Below, piece after piece: positions 1 through 7,951 of a stretch of 12,613 nucleotides of DNA (position 1 is its first letter; every line of letters begins with the position of its first letter). A program made the translations under genes and the position numbers. Origin of the DNA: a candidate division LCP-89 bacterium B3_LCP. GTDB taxonomy: Bacteria > Electryoneota > B3-LCP. Where the stretch lies: assembly GCA_005223185.1 (NCBI GenBank), contig NJBN01000017.1, forward strand, positions 1-12,613, given 5' to 3'. Under the pieces are notes generated by a model. It was not told where the DNA came from. It saw nothing but the letters and a program-made list of their open reading frames with translations, and ran no database searches.

Positions 1-673
<673 letters not shown>

Positions 674-694
674 TTTGTTCTCCTTTTCATGTTG

Positions 695-741
695 GATTAA
701 ACGATTTTCAGTTACTTGCAACTGAAGCTATTTCGCTTATC
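695..741 (-). promoter_or_regulatory. Candidate structured leader RNA, proximal copy
   Basis: Read on the minus strand, GATAAGCG (741-734) can pair with CGTTTAATC (703-695) with one bulged A and one G-U pair. Inside it TTCAGTT (726-720) pairs perfectly with AACTGAA (713-707) around a six-base loop. The fold ends about 20 bases before the ribosome-binding site of the Gly-rich gene, a position suited to controlling translation. I do not recognise it as a named riboswitch; the c-di-GMP-I consensus is absent. Confidence 0.4.
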
Positions 742-831
742 CCCAGATCAAGAAAAGCAGGAAGGGGGGTAAAGCTAAGTATTGTAGGTAAGGTGTTAAG
801 TCGTTTTCACTTTGCTCTCCTTTTCATGTTA

Positions 832-878
832 GATTAAACGATTTTCAGTTACTTTCAACTGAATTTATTTCGCTTATC
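832..878 (-). promoter_or_regulatory. Candidate structured leader RNA, distal copy
   Basis: This is the second copy of the two-helix fold, offset by exactly 137 bases. Both helices (GATAAGCG with CGTTTAATC; TTCAGTT with AACTGAA) are unchanged. Differences from the proximal copy fall in the hairpin loop (GAAAGT against GCAAGT) and the internal loop. It is followed by GGAGAGC and GTG-AAA-ACG-ACT-TAA, a four-codon reading frame that could be a decayed gene start or a leader peptide. Confidence 0.38.
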
Positions 879-981
879 CCCAGATCAGGAAGAGTGAGAA
901 GGGAAAAATGTTGGGTATTGGAGGTAAAGTTTTGAGTGGATGAGTAGTGTTATGTTTGTCGAAACGAAAATCATCCAAAAT

Positions 982-1009
982 AATGTACAAAAGAATTTTT
1001 TAAAGTCAA
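982..1009 (-). promoter_or_regulatory. Probable sigma70-type promoter for the Gly-rich gene
   Basis: On the minus strand TTGACT (1009-1004) is followed after 16 bases by TACATT (987-982); an alternative -10, CATTAT (985-980), has an 18-base spacer. The region is AT-rich and lies just after the terminator of the preceding gene. It predicts a leader of about 300 nt containing both 137-bp copies. Confidence 0.55.
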
Positions 1010-1092
1010 GGTATTTTTAAGATATTTTTAAATTCTGAGTAATATCTCAATATTAATCAATGCTTCTTTAGTGAATTGATGGGAATAGATGT

Positions 1093-1123
1093 AAAAAAGT
1101 CGGGGTTGTAGACGACCCCGACT
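1093..1123 (-). terminator. Intrinsic terminator of the beta-helix gene
   Basis: On the minus strand AGTCGGGGT pairs with ACCCCGACT around an eight-base loop, followed directly by a run of six T. It lies 46 bases after the stop codon of the gene ending at 1169. The hairpin matches an inverted copy inside that gene (1203-1226) at 20 of 24 positions. Confidence 0.85.
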
Positions 1124-1168
1124 ATGGGATACCGATTCATGGCAAACCGGAATGACATTATTTGATTG

Positions 1169-3373
1169 CTACTTCATCAACACCATCTTCCCTGTCGCCG
1201 TAGTCGGGGTCGCCTCTGACCCCGACGCTTCCAGTTGATACAGGTAAATTCCCGAAGCCAATCCAGACCCATTAAACACCACTTCATGCACGCCCGCATC
1301 CTGCCAGCCGTTGACCAGATCCGTTAGCAGCCGACCGGAAATGTCATAAACCGTCAGATTCACCTTACTTGCATCTGGCAGCTTGTAACTAATAACTGTA
1401 TTTGGATTGAAGGGATTGGGATATGTGCTCATCAAAGCATATTCATCCTGTAGGGCGGGGGTGCTTCCCCCGCTAATCTCATCGAACGGCTCACCCGTAC
1501 AAAGCCAATCATCAGCATCTCCCAATTTACCCTCAGAACTTCCCTCTTTCTCAAAGTAGAAATAGTAGTAATCATCCACCACCCAGGGATACGTCCCGGC
1601 ATAGGCAAAGTAGGTATATGTTCCCGCTGGAGCAAAATCCGGAACCTGCTGCGAACGATCACGGTCGATAGTTGTTCCAACTGCTATGGAAATATCCGAA
1701 ACGTTCATTATGGGCACAGACCCCCATTCGGGCAGCACAATCTCAGTCCAGAGATCGAAAGTCTGAACTTCATCAGTTCGGTTTTCTGCTGCTACATTGA
1801 AGGTGAACGATCCACCGGTTGCAGGGATGACGATGGGTGGATTTTCGGGAGTCAACGTCAGTTTGACTGGCATATCCTGATGGAAATAGCGCGCGCCCAT
1901 GTCGACTCTAGTACTATCCGGATCGAGCGGTGAGTTAGGATCACCCATATCAATGCAGGGTGAGATTCTTTGCAGGTTCAGATCGCCATTCGCCCCATCG
2001 ACGAACTGTGGATCGAGGCTTAGATTACCGCTTCCCGGGGAACAGCCGGAGTAATTACCTGAAGCATTATTCCACGTATCATTGAAAGGAGGCATCGGAT
2101 CAGAGAAATTGCCTGTCATGGCGATGCCATATCCACCTGAAGAGCTGATGATATTATTCTGAATGATACAAGAGGGAGAACCAAATCCAGGTCCGGTGAC
2201 ATCGATACCATTCGTTGCGGATGCATGAACGGTGTTGTTTTCAATGATGGGCGACACTAATGATGGATTAGTAAAGGTGACAGCAATTCCTGCGGCTGGA
2301 CTGTTGTAGATGGTATTACCTCTGATGGCGCCATCAACCTGGAAATAAACGTCTATACCACCGTCCGTAAAGGTGTTATCAACGATTTCAATATCGGGTC
2401 CCATACAGGATATCGATCCGTAAAGGCTACCCTGTATTTCGTTATCATGGAACAGCATACTCCAGCAATCCTGCATTTGTATATCACCTTGGATCAGATT
2501 GTCAATCATATCGCAATATATCCAATCTCCAATTAAGATATTACCATTGACAGTACTGTTTGTTAGATCGATACTGCCGGATTCGAAGTACTGCTGCCAT
2601 TCGATTCCTCCACCGACATAGCAGCTATCGATGTAAATTACGTCCCCTCCGGTAATCGTCCCCGTGATATCGCAGCCTGTGAAATAGCTGGTGCCTTCGA
2701 TGGTTATGGGAACGTCCCCTCCAACGAAGGTATTCGTAACCGTGTAGGTCGCAGCATAATCGGAGAGGTACATTGTACCGTTTATTGAGCAGGTGTGTAT
2801 GGTATAATCTGCACCTGGTCCATCTAGAAATTCTAAGTATCCACTAAAGGTACATTGATCTAAGACCATACATTGCCCACCGTTGAAGGTTAGATCGGTG
2901 TTAACATTACACCGCAGCATTGTCATGTAATCGGGTTGACCGCTGACAGGAAACAAAAATGTACAATCGGTAAGCTGAAACGGTTCATTGTAGTACACGT
3001 GGAAGTGATCTCCATATTCAAATAAACAGAACCGCATATCTACACTGCCGTAATTATTAACTATGAAACCATCCCAATCACCTGGTTGTGGATTAGGTAG
3101 ATTTGATGTGAATCGAATGGTATCACCCATTCCATCTGCCTGCAAATAGCCAATTACCTGCAGTAGGACGTCAGCCTCAAAGCGAACCTCTACTCCCGGT
3201 TCGATAGCCAGCGTATCACCGTCCTGAATGGTAATATTCCCTTCGACGATATAAGGTGACCCAGATATTTCCCATGTGCCCGATACCGAGCCACCGGGAA
3301 TAACTGTTTGAGCTGAAGCGATTGAAGCGATCAGCAATCCTTGAGTAAGAACAACCTGGATATTTCTGAACAT
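1169..3373 (-). CDS. Secreted parallel beta-helix protein with T9SS sorting domain
   Basis: A 734-residue protein. ATG at 3373-3371 follows GGGAGG. Residues 1-21 are a signal peptide ending ASA before Gln22. The opening motif (VSGTWEISGSPYIVEGNITI, then LAIEPGVEVRF at about 55-65) is typical of exported 'choice-of-anchor Q' beta-helix proteins. Residues about 45-470 hold short degenerate repeats rich in N, D, G and T, such as IIENNTVHA and IIQNNIISS, the pattern of a right-handed parallel beta-helix. SPCIDMGDPNSPLDPD...DMGA at 471-496 closes it. Residues 503-611 are the Ig-like module shared with the neighbours, 612-650 an acidic/Gly linker, and 651-734 the T9SS type A sorting domain ending GKMVLMK. 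Carbohydrate binding or lysis is common for such folds, but no catalytic residues can be assigned. Two palindromes (1203-1226, 1450-1475) lie in frame. It starts 55 bases after the gene ending at 3429 and may be co-transcribed with it. Confidence 0.93.
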   Translation of the reverse strand: MFRNIQVVLTQGLLIASIASAQTVIPGGSVSGTWEISGSPYIVEGNITIQDGDTLAIEPGVEVRFEADVLLQVIGYLQADGMGDTIRFTSNLPNPQPGDWDGFIVNNYGSVDMRFCLFEYGDHFHVYYNEPFQLTDCTFLFPVSGQPDYMTMLRCNVNTDLTFNGGQCMVLDQCTFSGYLEFLDGPGADYTIHTCSINGTMYLSDYAATYTVTNTFVGGDVPITIEGTSYFTGCDITGTITGGDVIYIDSCYVGGGIEWQQYFESGSIDLTNSTVNGNILIGDWIYCDMIDNLIQGDIQMQDCWSMLFHDNEIQGSLYGSISCMGPDIEIVDNTFTDGGIDVYFQVDGAIRGNTIYNSPAAGIAVTFTNPSLVSPIIENNTVHASATNGIDVTGPGFGSPSCIIQNNIISSSGGYGIAMTGNFSDPMPPFNDTWNNASGNYSGCSPGSGNLSLDPQFVDGANGDLNLQRISPCIDMGDPNSPLDPDSTRVDMGARYFHQDMPVKLTLTPENPPIVIPATGGSFTFNVAAENRTDEVQTFDLWTEIVLPEWGSVPIMNVSDISIAVGTTIDRDRSQQVPDFAPAGTYTYFAYAGTYPWVVDDYYYFYFEKEGSSEGKLGDADDWLCTGEPFDEISGGSTPALQDEYALMSTYPNPFNPNTVISYKLPDASKVNLTVYDISGRLLTDLVNGWQDAGVHEVVFNGSGLASGIYLYQLEASGSEATPTTATGKMVLMK
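1203..1226. repeat. Palindrome in frame in the T9SS domain coding region
   Basis: GTCGGGGTC and GACCCCGAC form a perfect 9-bp inverted repeat around GCCTCT. It encodes about residues 717-724 (SGSEATPT) of the beta-helix protein, just before ATGKMVLMK. The other sorting domains here have a shorter segment at this point (for example TAGAYNATGK), which suggests an insertion of roughly five codons. It is nearly the same as the terminator hairpin at 1099-1122, in inverted orientation. Confidence 0.75.
1450..1475. repeat. GTAGGG palindrome in frame in the linker coding region
   Basis: GCGGGGG (1455-1461) and CCCCCGC (1467-1473) form a perfect 7-bp stem around TGCTT, preceded by GTAGG as in other palindromes of this window. 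On the minus strand it encodes SGGSTPAL (about residues 634-641), in the flexible linker between the Ig-like and sorting domains, where extra residues should do little harm. Confidence 0.65.
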
Positions 3374-3397
3374 TTTTTCCTCCCCTGATTAACGAAC

Positions 3398-3421
3398 AGG
3401 GGCGACCTTTCAGCCGCCCCT
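3398..3421. repeat. Intercistronic hairpin
   Basis: AGGGGCG and CGCCCCT form a 7-bp stem around a ten-base loop, in the 55-base gap between the two minus-strand genes. No T run follows on the minus strand, so it is not a classic intrinsic terminator. It may be a partial terminator, an mRNA-stabilising hairpin, or another GGGG-type palindrome. Confidence 0.6.
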
Positions 3422-3428
3422 TAATTTG

Positions 3429-5462
3429 TTACTTCATCAACACCATCTTACCTGTCGCAGTGAACCCACCTGCTTCAACCCTGTACAGATAAATCCCCGA
3501 AGCCAGACCAAAACCATCGAAAGTGATCTGGTGGGTGCCGGGGGGATATAGGCGGGTTGACGCAAGGTCCCCGAAGGGGCAGGCGACCCCTACGCGGCAG
3601 CCGTTTGTATTATAGACGTCAAGTTTCACCGAACTCGCAACTCGCAATTCGAAACTAATAACTGTACTGGGGTTGAAAGGATTGGGATAGCAGTTCAGCA
3701 TGAGGAATTCTGTGGAGGCAGCAATTTCAGTGCTTCCCTCAAAAGAATCCCCACTGTTCGTCCATTCATCGATAGCTTCGCCATCTCCTCCAGCCAGTTT
3801 CTCGAAGGGGAAATTAGCTAAGTTACACACGACGTCCGGGTAATTGCCCTGGAAGAAGTTATACCTGTATATTCCAGCAGGAGCGTTTCCTGAAACATTC
3901 TGCGTGCGGTCACGACTTATCGTGCTTCCTGCCGATAAAATCAAGGGAACGGGTCCCAACACAGGACCGTATTGGTTTCCATTTGGCAGAGTTACATCAC
4001 ACCAGAAATCGCAAATAACCGTTTCCGGTTCATTGTTAATGATCTCCACGTTGTAGTCAAAACTGCCCCCGGAAGCTGGTATCTGAATTGGCAATCCGTA
4101 AGGTGTTATCGTTACCGCAATGTCGGGTTGACCGTACATTAAAGTCAACGCATCATAACCGTTATTTGGTACAACGCCCGCACCACCGACGAACACGTTA
4201 CCATCGCTGCCAACGGCGATGCAATTGGCTTCATCACCATCACCGTTGCCGGGACCGGCGTAGTTCGCCACCCACAGTTCCTGACCATCGCAATCGTATT
4301 TAACCGAAATGATTTCGTAGTGAGAATCCCATTCACTCGGGGCAACATCGCTCTTTCCGGTTACATAAACGCTGTTTTCCGCATCGGTAGTTATTGAAGC
4401 AGCGATATCTTCCTGCCCTTCGGGTCCATCGTACCGGGTAACCCAGATTTCATCTCCATCTTGATTGTATTTCACCGTAGCGTAATTATATGACGGGAAG
4501 AATATACCCTCTTCTTCGGCGCTGGTACCGGTAACATAAATGAAACCATCGCCGTCCATAGCAATGGCATTGGCTTCATCATCTTGATTTGCAGGACCAT
4601 TGTACCTTGATACCCATTGTTCCTGACCATCCGGACTGTATTTGATAGTGGTATAGTCATACAGCGAATCGTACATGAAAGCGCGACCGGTGATATACAC
4701 ATTACCGCTTTCGTCAAGCACAATTCCGGTGGCATAATCCGACAAGATTGCTGAACCATTATAACTAACCGCCCACTGAAACTGCCCTTCCGCATCGAAT
4801 TTCACGGTCAGATAATCGCACTGTAAACCTGTAGAATCAATCAAGCAGGAACCGGTAACGTAAACATTTCCGTCAGTATCCACAGCAATATCTCTGGCTA
4901 TTGCTCCCATACCGGAATAAACAGCAACCCATTGCTCTTCGCCTTGTGCGTTATATTTAATCACCACATAATCCATCCAACTGTGCCAGCCCATAATGTA
5001 AACATAACCATCTTCATCCAGAGTGATAGCGTACCCTTCATCAGTTCTGCTTCCGGGGAAGTTGTACATTGCCACCCATTGTTCGGCGCCGTCCGAATCG
5101 TACTTGATAGTGCAAAAATCGCCATAGCACGATCCGGTAACGTAGATATTATCATCATCGTCTATGGCGATATCGTTGGCTCTACCACCGTCATGCCTGG
5201 CAACCCACAGCTCTTCACCAGCAGTGTTGTACTTGATGGTGATAAAGCTGTACTCCGCATACCCCAAATGACTGGCGCCCGTGACGTACACGTTGTTCTG
5301 GCTGTCCAACACCATGTTGCTAATGCCGTCGTAAAGGTTGTCTGGACCGTTATACCGGGCTGCCCATTCCTCTATAACTTGTGCGTTTACCGTGCCTATA
5401 ACTCCAACCCAGATCATACCCAGAGTCAGCAGTAGAATTGGAATTCTTTGAGAACCGTTCAT
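3429..5462 (-). CDS. Secreted SBBP-repeat beta-propeller protein with T9SS sorting domain
   Basis: A 677-residue protein; ATG at 5462-5460 follows GGAGGAAAG. Signal peptide at 1-28 (hydrophobic ILLLTLGMIWVGVIGTVNA before Gln). Residues about 30-445 hold eight copies of a repeat of 45-60 residues: W-V-x-R-Y-x-G-P, D-x-A-x-x-I-x-x-D-x-x-G-N-V-Y-V-T-G, then Y-x-T-I-K-Y-x-x-x-G-x-E-x-W. This is the SBBP beta-propeller repeat (Pfam PF06739 family), seen in exported proteins of unknown role in many environmental bacteria. Residues 450-558 are the Ig-like module (IQIPASGGSFDYNV to FPFEK), 559-591 the linker and 592-677 the T9SS domain ending GKMVLMK. Codons 624-637 derive from a palindromic element. 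This gene is first in a likely two-gene unit with the beta-helix gene and has a near-consensus promoter at 5508-5536. A ligand or surface-display role is inference; no enzyme motif is visible. Confidence 0.94.
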   Translation of the reverse strand: MNGSQRIPILLLTLGMIWVGVIGTVNAQVIEEWAARYNGPDNLYDGISNMVLDSQNNVYVTGASHLGYAEYSFITIKYNTAGEELWVARHDGGRANDIAIDDDDNIYVTGSCYGDFCTIKYDSDGAEQWVAMYNFPGSRTDEGYAITLDEDGYVYIMGWHSWMDYVVIKYNAQGEEQWVAVYSGMGAIARDIAVDTDGNVYVTGSCLIDSTGLQCDYLTVKFDAEGQFQWAVSYNGSAILSDYATGIVLDESGNVYITGRAFMYDSLYDYTTIKYSPDGQEQWVSRYNGPANQDDEANAIAMDGDGFIYVTGTSAEEEGIFFPSYNYATVKYNQDGDEIWVTRYDGPEGQEDIAASITTDAENSVYVTGKSDVAPSEWDSHYEIISVKYDCDGQELWVANYAGPGNGDGDEANCIAVGSDGNVFVGGAGVVPNNGYDALTLMYGQPDIAVTITPYGLPIQIPASGGSFDYNVEIINNEPETVICDFWCDVTLPNGNQYGPVLGPVPLILSAGSTISRDRTQNVSGNAPAGIYRYNFFQGNYPDVVCNLANFPFEKLAGGDGEAIDEWTNSGDSFEGSTEIAASTEFLMLNCYPNPFNPSTVISFELRVASSVKLDVYNTNGCRVGVACPFGDLASTRLYPPGTHQITFDGFGLASGIYLYRVEAGGFTATGKMVLMK
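3554..3593. repeat. GTAGGGG palindromic element in frame in the T9SS domain coding region
   Basis: On the minus strand the element opens with GTAGGGGTCGCC, has an inner CCCC-TTC-GGGG hairpin, and closes with GCG-TCA-ACCC, which can pair with GGGTCGC if TCA is bulged. It encodes VGVACPFGDLASTR (residues 624-637), between the GR.V strand and YPPGTHQITFDG of the sorting domain. The sorting domain is about seven residues longer here than in the two neighbours lacking an insertion at this place. Confidence 0.7.
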
Positions 5463-5507
5463 TCTTTCCTCCTCTCCAATGCCGGATATTAATAGTAGCT
5501 GTTTAAC

Positions 5508-5536
5508 AATATAGCAATAAATTGTTTAAATGTCAA
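5508..5536 (-). promoter_or_regulatory. Sigma70-type promoter for the SBBP gene
   Basis: On the minus strand TTGACA (5536-5531) is separated by exactly 17 bases from TATATT (5513-5508), inside AT-rich DNA. The -10 box lies about 45 bases before the start codon, a normal leader length. It would drive the SBBP gene and probably the beta-helix gene after it. Confidence 0.8.
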
Positions 5537-5606
5537 GGCAATTCTCAAATGCAGGGATTTTTATCCCCATAGGAGCAGGCTGCCCCGATTATGAACAAAC
5601 TCAATG

Positions 5607-5716
5607 TGTCATTCCGGAAGAACTTTAGTTCTATCCGGTATGTAGTACTCCTTCGGAGAATCCAGCGTTCAAACTCATTGAGTATCCTCTGGACTCCCGT
5701 TTACACGGGAGTGACA
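5607..5716. repeat. Composite 110-bp repeat with near-inverted ends
   Basis: It begins TGTCATTCC and ends GGAGTGACA, which are inverted copies with one mismatch. Inside are CCGGA-GAACT...AGTTC-TCCGG (imperfect palindrome, 5614-5638), ACTCC-TTC-GGAG around 5647-5658, and a perfect 8-bp stem ACTCCCGT-TTAC-ACGGGAGT (5693-5712). Short elements with 'GTCATTCC' and 'GGGAGTGACA' ends are common non-coding repeats in bacterial genomes. No transposase is present; a MITE-like or REP-like unit is an inference. Confidence 0.6.
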
Positions 5717-5720
5717 GGAA

Positions 5721-5754
5721 GCGTCAGGTCTCCGCTTCGCTAAGGACCTGACGC
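5721..5754. repeat. 10-bp perfect inverted repeat
   Basis: GCGTCAGGTC (5721-5730) and GACCTGACGC (5745-5754) flank a 14-base spacer. It lies four bases beyond the composite element. There is no T run on either strand, so a terminator is unlikely; a dispersed palindromic repeat fits better. Confidence 0.8.
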
Positions 5755-5893
5755 AACGGTTAATCCTTTAAAACCAGAAGCCCGTAAGGGGAGCTTGCGC
5801 CCATGCCACCCACCGCCGGACTATCATTCATACATAAATATTGCAAAAAAATAGAAAAAAACCAATTTATTTTGCCCCAATTTAAAAAAAGAC

Positions 5894-5922
5894 TTGACAT
5901 TTACTTAAAAAATTGTTATAAT
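5894..5922 (+). promoter_or_regulatory. Consensus sigma70 promoter for the second beta-helix gene
   Basis: TTGACA (5894-5899), a 17-base spacer and TATAAT (5917-5922): both hexamers match the consensus exactly. It lies 59 bases before the ATG at 5982 and predicts a leader of about 50 nt ending in GGAGG. Confidence 0.88.
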
Positions 5923-5981
5923 GATAGATACAACTTGTTACTATAAGCAATTTAAACGTTCAAACAGCGCGGAGGTATATC

Positions 5982-7916
5982 ATGAGAGTAGTAACCTATA
6001 TCAATCTGATTGCGGTATCACTCATCCTGTGTGCTGTTCCAGCTCTAAGTCAGACCTACGTTGCAGGACAGGTCAGCGGAGTGTGGACAGCTATGGGATC
6101 GCCGTATTATGCGCTTGCAGACATCGAAATACCATTTGGATCGAGTCTGATGATTGAACCCGGAGTGGAAGTAAAGTTCACCGGACATCACCAATTTATT
6201 GCACATGGGAACCTATTGGCCATCGGAGCACCGGGAGATTCTATTTATATGACACATAATCTGCCTTACGCTACGGAAACCTGGGCGGGTTTGAGCCTTT
6301 TGCAGACTGAAGGTACATCTGAACTTGCCTATTGCGTCATTGAATGGGGGTATGCGCAGGGTGCGCAATCCGAACCTTACAGCAAGGGTGGTGGTGTTCA
6401 CGTTTACAACACGTCAGCATACATTCACGATTGCCGCATTTCCAATAACAAAGCTGATTACAAAGGCGGCGGTATCTACCTGCTGCAAGCATATGCTGAA
6501 ATCGGTTATAACGAGATCACCAACAACCAATCCTACGATGATGGCGGTGGTATCTACTTGCAGGAATGCGCGGATAGTTACATCCACGATAACATCATCT
6601 TCAGCAATGTGGCTGATCACGGTGCCGGAATGGCTTATGAATACAGCGGTGGCTTGTTGGAAAGCAACTACATCAATTTCAACAGCGCTGTCGTTTACAG
6701 CGGCGGTGGAATCTGTCTGGATCACAGCTCGCCGAACATCCAGTACAATGTGATCAACTGGAACAGTTCGGTGAATTATACGGGTACCGGTATCTACTGC
6801 CATCACTATTCCAGCCCCTTCATTTACTACAATGAAGTGTGCCAGAACAACCTGGGAGCTATCTTCTGCGGCGATCACTGTTCCCCTGTAATCACCAATA
6901 ACACCATCGAACAGAATGGACATAATTCCATCAGGGCGTATCAGTATTCGCATCCATACGGCCGCAACAATATCATCATGGGAAATCTACAGCAGTTCTA
7001 CGTATATTCAGGCTGTTCGATTACCATGACCTACAGCGATATCCAGAACGGCTGGCCCGGTGTGGGTAACATCTACATGCTGCCTTTCCACATCGATCCC
7101 AATGCAGGTAACTACTTCCTGCAGCCGATCAGCCCCTGTATAGATGCTGGCGATCCTGCAGATCCTCCCGATCCTGATGGCACGCGGCGGGATATGGGCG
7201 CGCACTATTTCGATCAAGGAGTACAGCAGGGAATCTGCAGCATCTCGTTAACGCCATTTGGTACGCCAATAGTTCTCCCACCGACGGGCGGCACAGTATG
7301 GTTCGGATTGTCTATCATCAACAGTCCTTACTTTTACAACGTTTACGATGCCTGGTATAACCTGCAGCAGCCGGATGCTCAGATTATCCTGATGGTACTG
7401 CGGCAGGGATTGTACATGGACCCCGGTGGTTCGATGTCGAGAACGATGTACTTGACCATTAGCGGGATGTCCATGCCGGGAACTTACACCGTTACAGCTT
7501 ACACCGGTGAATATCCCAATATTATTGAAAGTTGGAATAGCTTCACCTTCGAAAAGGCTAGAGGCGGTGATGGTTCTGGCTCTGAGGGCACGGTTACATT
7601 CTTCGACGGCGAAGTTGAGGAAACCTTCAGCTTGAAAGCGGCTATCGTTCTTGAAGCTACAGAATTGCTGGGGCACTTCCCCGAACCGTTCAATCCGCAA
7701 GCTACCATCAATTTCAATCTGGCAACGCCTGAGAAGGTGATTCTGGAAGTTTACAGCATCACCGGGCAAAAGGTGATGACGCTATTAGACCGCACCTTAA
7801 GCCCCGGTTATTACAGTGAGAAATTCGATGGGTCCGGATTGACGTCCGGCGTTTATCTGTATCGTTTAACGGCTGGCGCTTACAACGCTACCGGTAAAAT
7901 GGTGCTGATGAAGTAG
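5982..7916 (+). CDS. Secreted parallel beta-helix protein with T9SS sorting domain
   Basis: A 644-residue protein. ATG at 5982 follows GGAGG by six bases. Signal peptide 1-23 ends ALS before Gln24. The N-terminal signature GVWTAMGSPYYALADIEIPFGSSLMIEPGVEVKF matches the beta-helix protein on the other strand, so the two are related. From about 125 to 330 the repeats are clear: GGGIYLLQAYAEIGYNEI, GGGIYLQECADSYIHDNII, GGGICLDHSSPNIQYNVI, the PbH1 pattern of about 22-25 residues per turn with 'GGGI' openings. SPCIDAGDPADPPDPDGTRRDMGAHYF closes the helix. Residues 422-528 are the shared Ig-like module, 529-565 the linker and 566-644 the sorting domain (FPEPFNP start, GKMVLMK end). This sorting domain carries no palindromic insertion and serves as the uninterrupted reference. 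A surface or extracellular polysaccharide-related role is family inference only. It is probably monocistronic: own promoter before it, hairpin at 7952-7996 after it. Confidence 0.94.
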   Translation: MRVVTYINLIAVSLILCAVPALSQTYVAGQVSGVWTAMGSPYYALADIEIPFGSSLMIEPGVEVKFTGHHQFIAHGNLLAIGAPGDSIYMTHNLPYATETWAGLSLLQTEGTSELAYCVIEWGYAQGAQSEPYSKGGGVHVYNTSAYIHDCRISNNKADYKGGGIYLLQAYAEIGYNEITNNQSYDDGGGIYLQECADSYIHDNIIFSNVADHGAGMAYEYSGGLLESNYINFNSAVVYSGGGICLDHSSPNIQYNVINWNSSVNYTGTGIYCHHYSSPFIYYNEVCQNNLGAIFCGDHCSPVITNNTIEQNGHNSIRAYQYSHPYGRNNIIMGNLQQFYVYSGCSITMTYSDIQNGWPGVGNIYMLPFHIDPNAGNYFLQPISPCIDAGDPADPPDPDGTRRDMGAHYFDQGVQQGICSISLTPFGTPIVLPPTGGTVWFGLSIINSPYFYNVYDAWYNLQQPDAQIILMVLRQGLYMDPGGSMSRTMYLTISGMSMPGTYTVTAYTGEYPNIIESWNSFTFEKARGGDGSGSEGTVTFFDGEVEETFSLKAAIVLEATELLGHFPEPFNPQATINFNLATPEKVILEVYSITGQKVMTLLDRTLSPGYYSEKFDGSGLTSGVYLYRLTAGAYNATGKMVLMK

Positions 7917-7951
7917 TTACAGAGAACAGAGTACAGAAAACTGAATATTAT

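Larger units (their letters stand above)
5537..5893. other. Divergent intergenic stretch rich in palindromes, no gene
   Basis: The core between the two divergent promoters carries no convincing reading frame. It holds a small hairpin, GGGAT-TTTT-ATCCC (5554-5567), followed by AGGAGCAGGCTGCCCC (5571-5586), which resembles a decayed GTAGGGG palindrome. Then come the composite element at 5607-5716, a 10-bp inverted repeat (5721-5754), and a GC-rich segment around AAGCCCGTAAGGGGAGC (about 5778-5795). AT-rich sequence then leads to the plus-strand promoter. The pattern is that of a landing site for non-coding repeats. Confidence 0.7.

Noticed and set aside
5537-5893. Insertion sequence or phage attachment site
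   Set aside because: There is no transposase or integrase frame, no clear target duplication and no tRNA gene next to it.
5921-6157. Short plus-strand open frame starting in the promoter -10 box
   Set aside because: It starts at the TATAAT box, has no ribosome-binding site and overlaps the start of the beta-helix gene in another frame.
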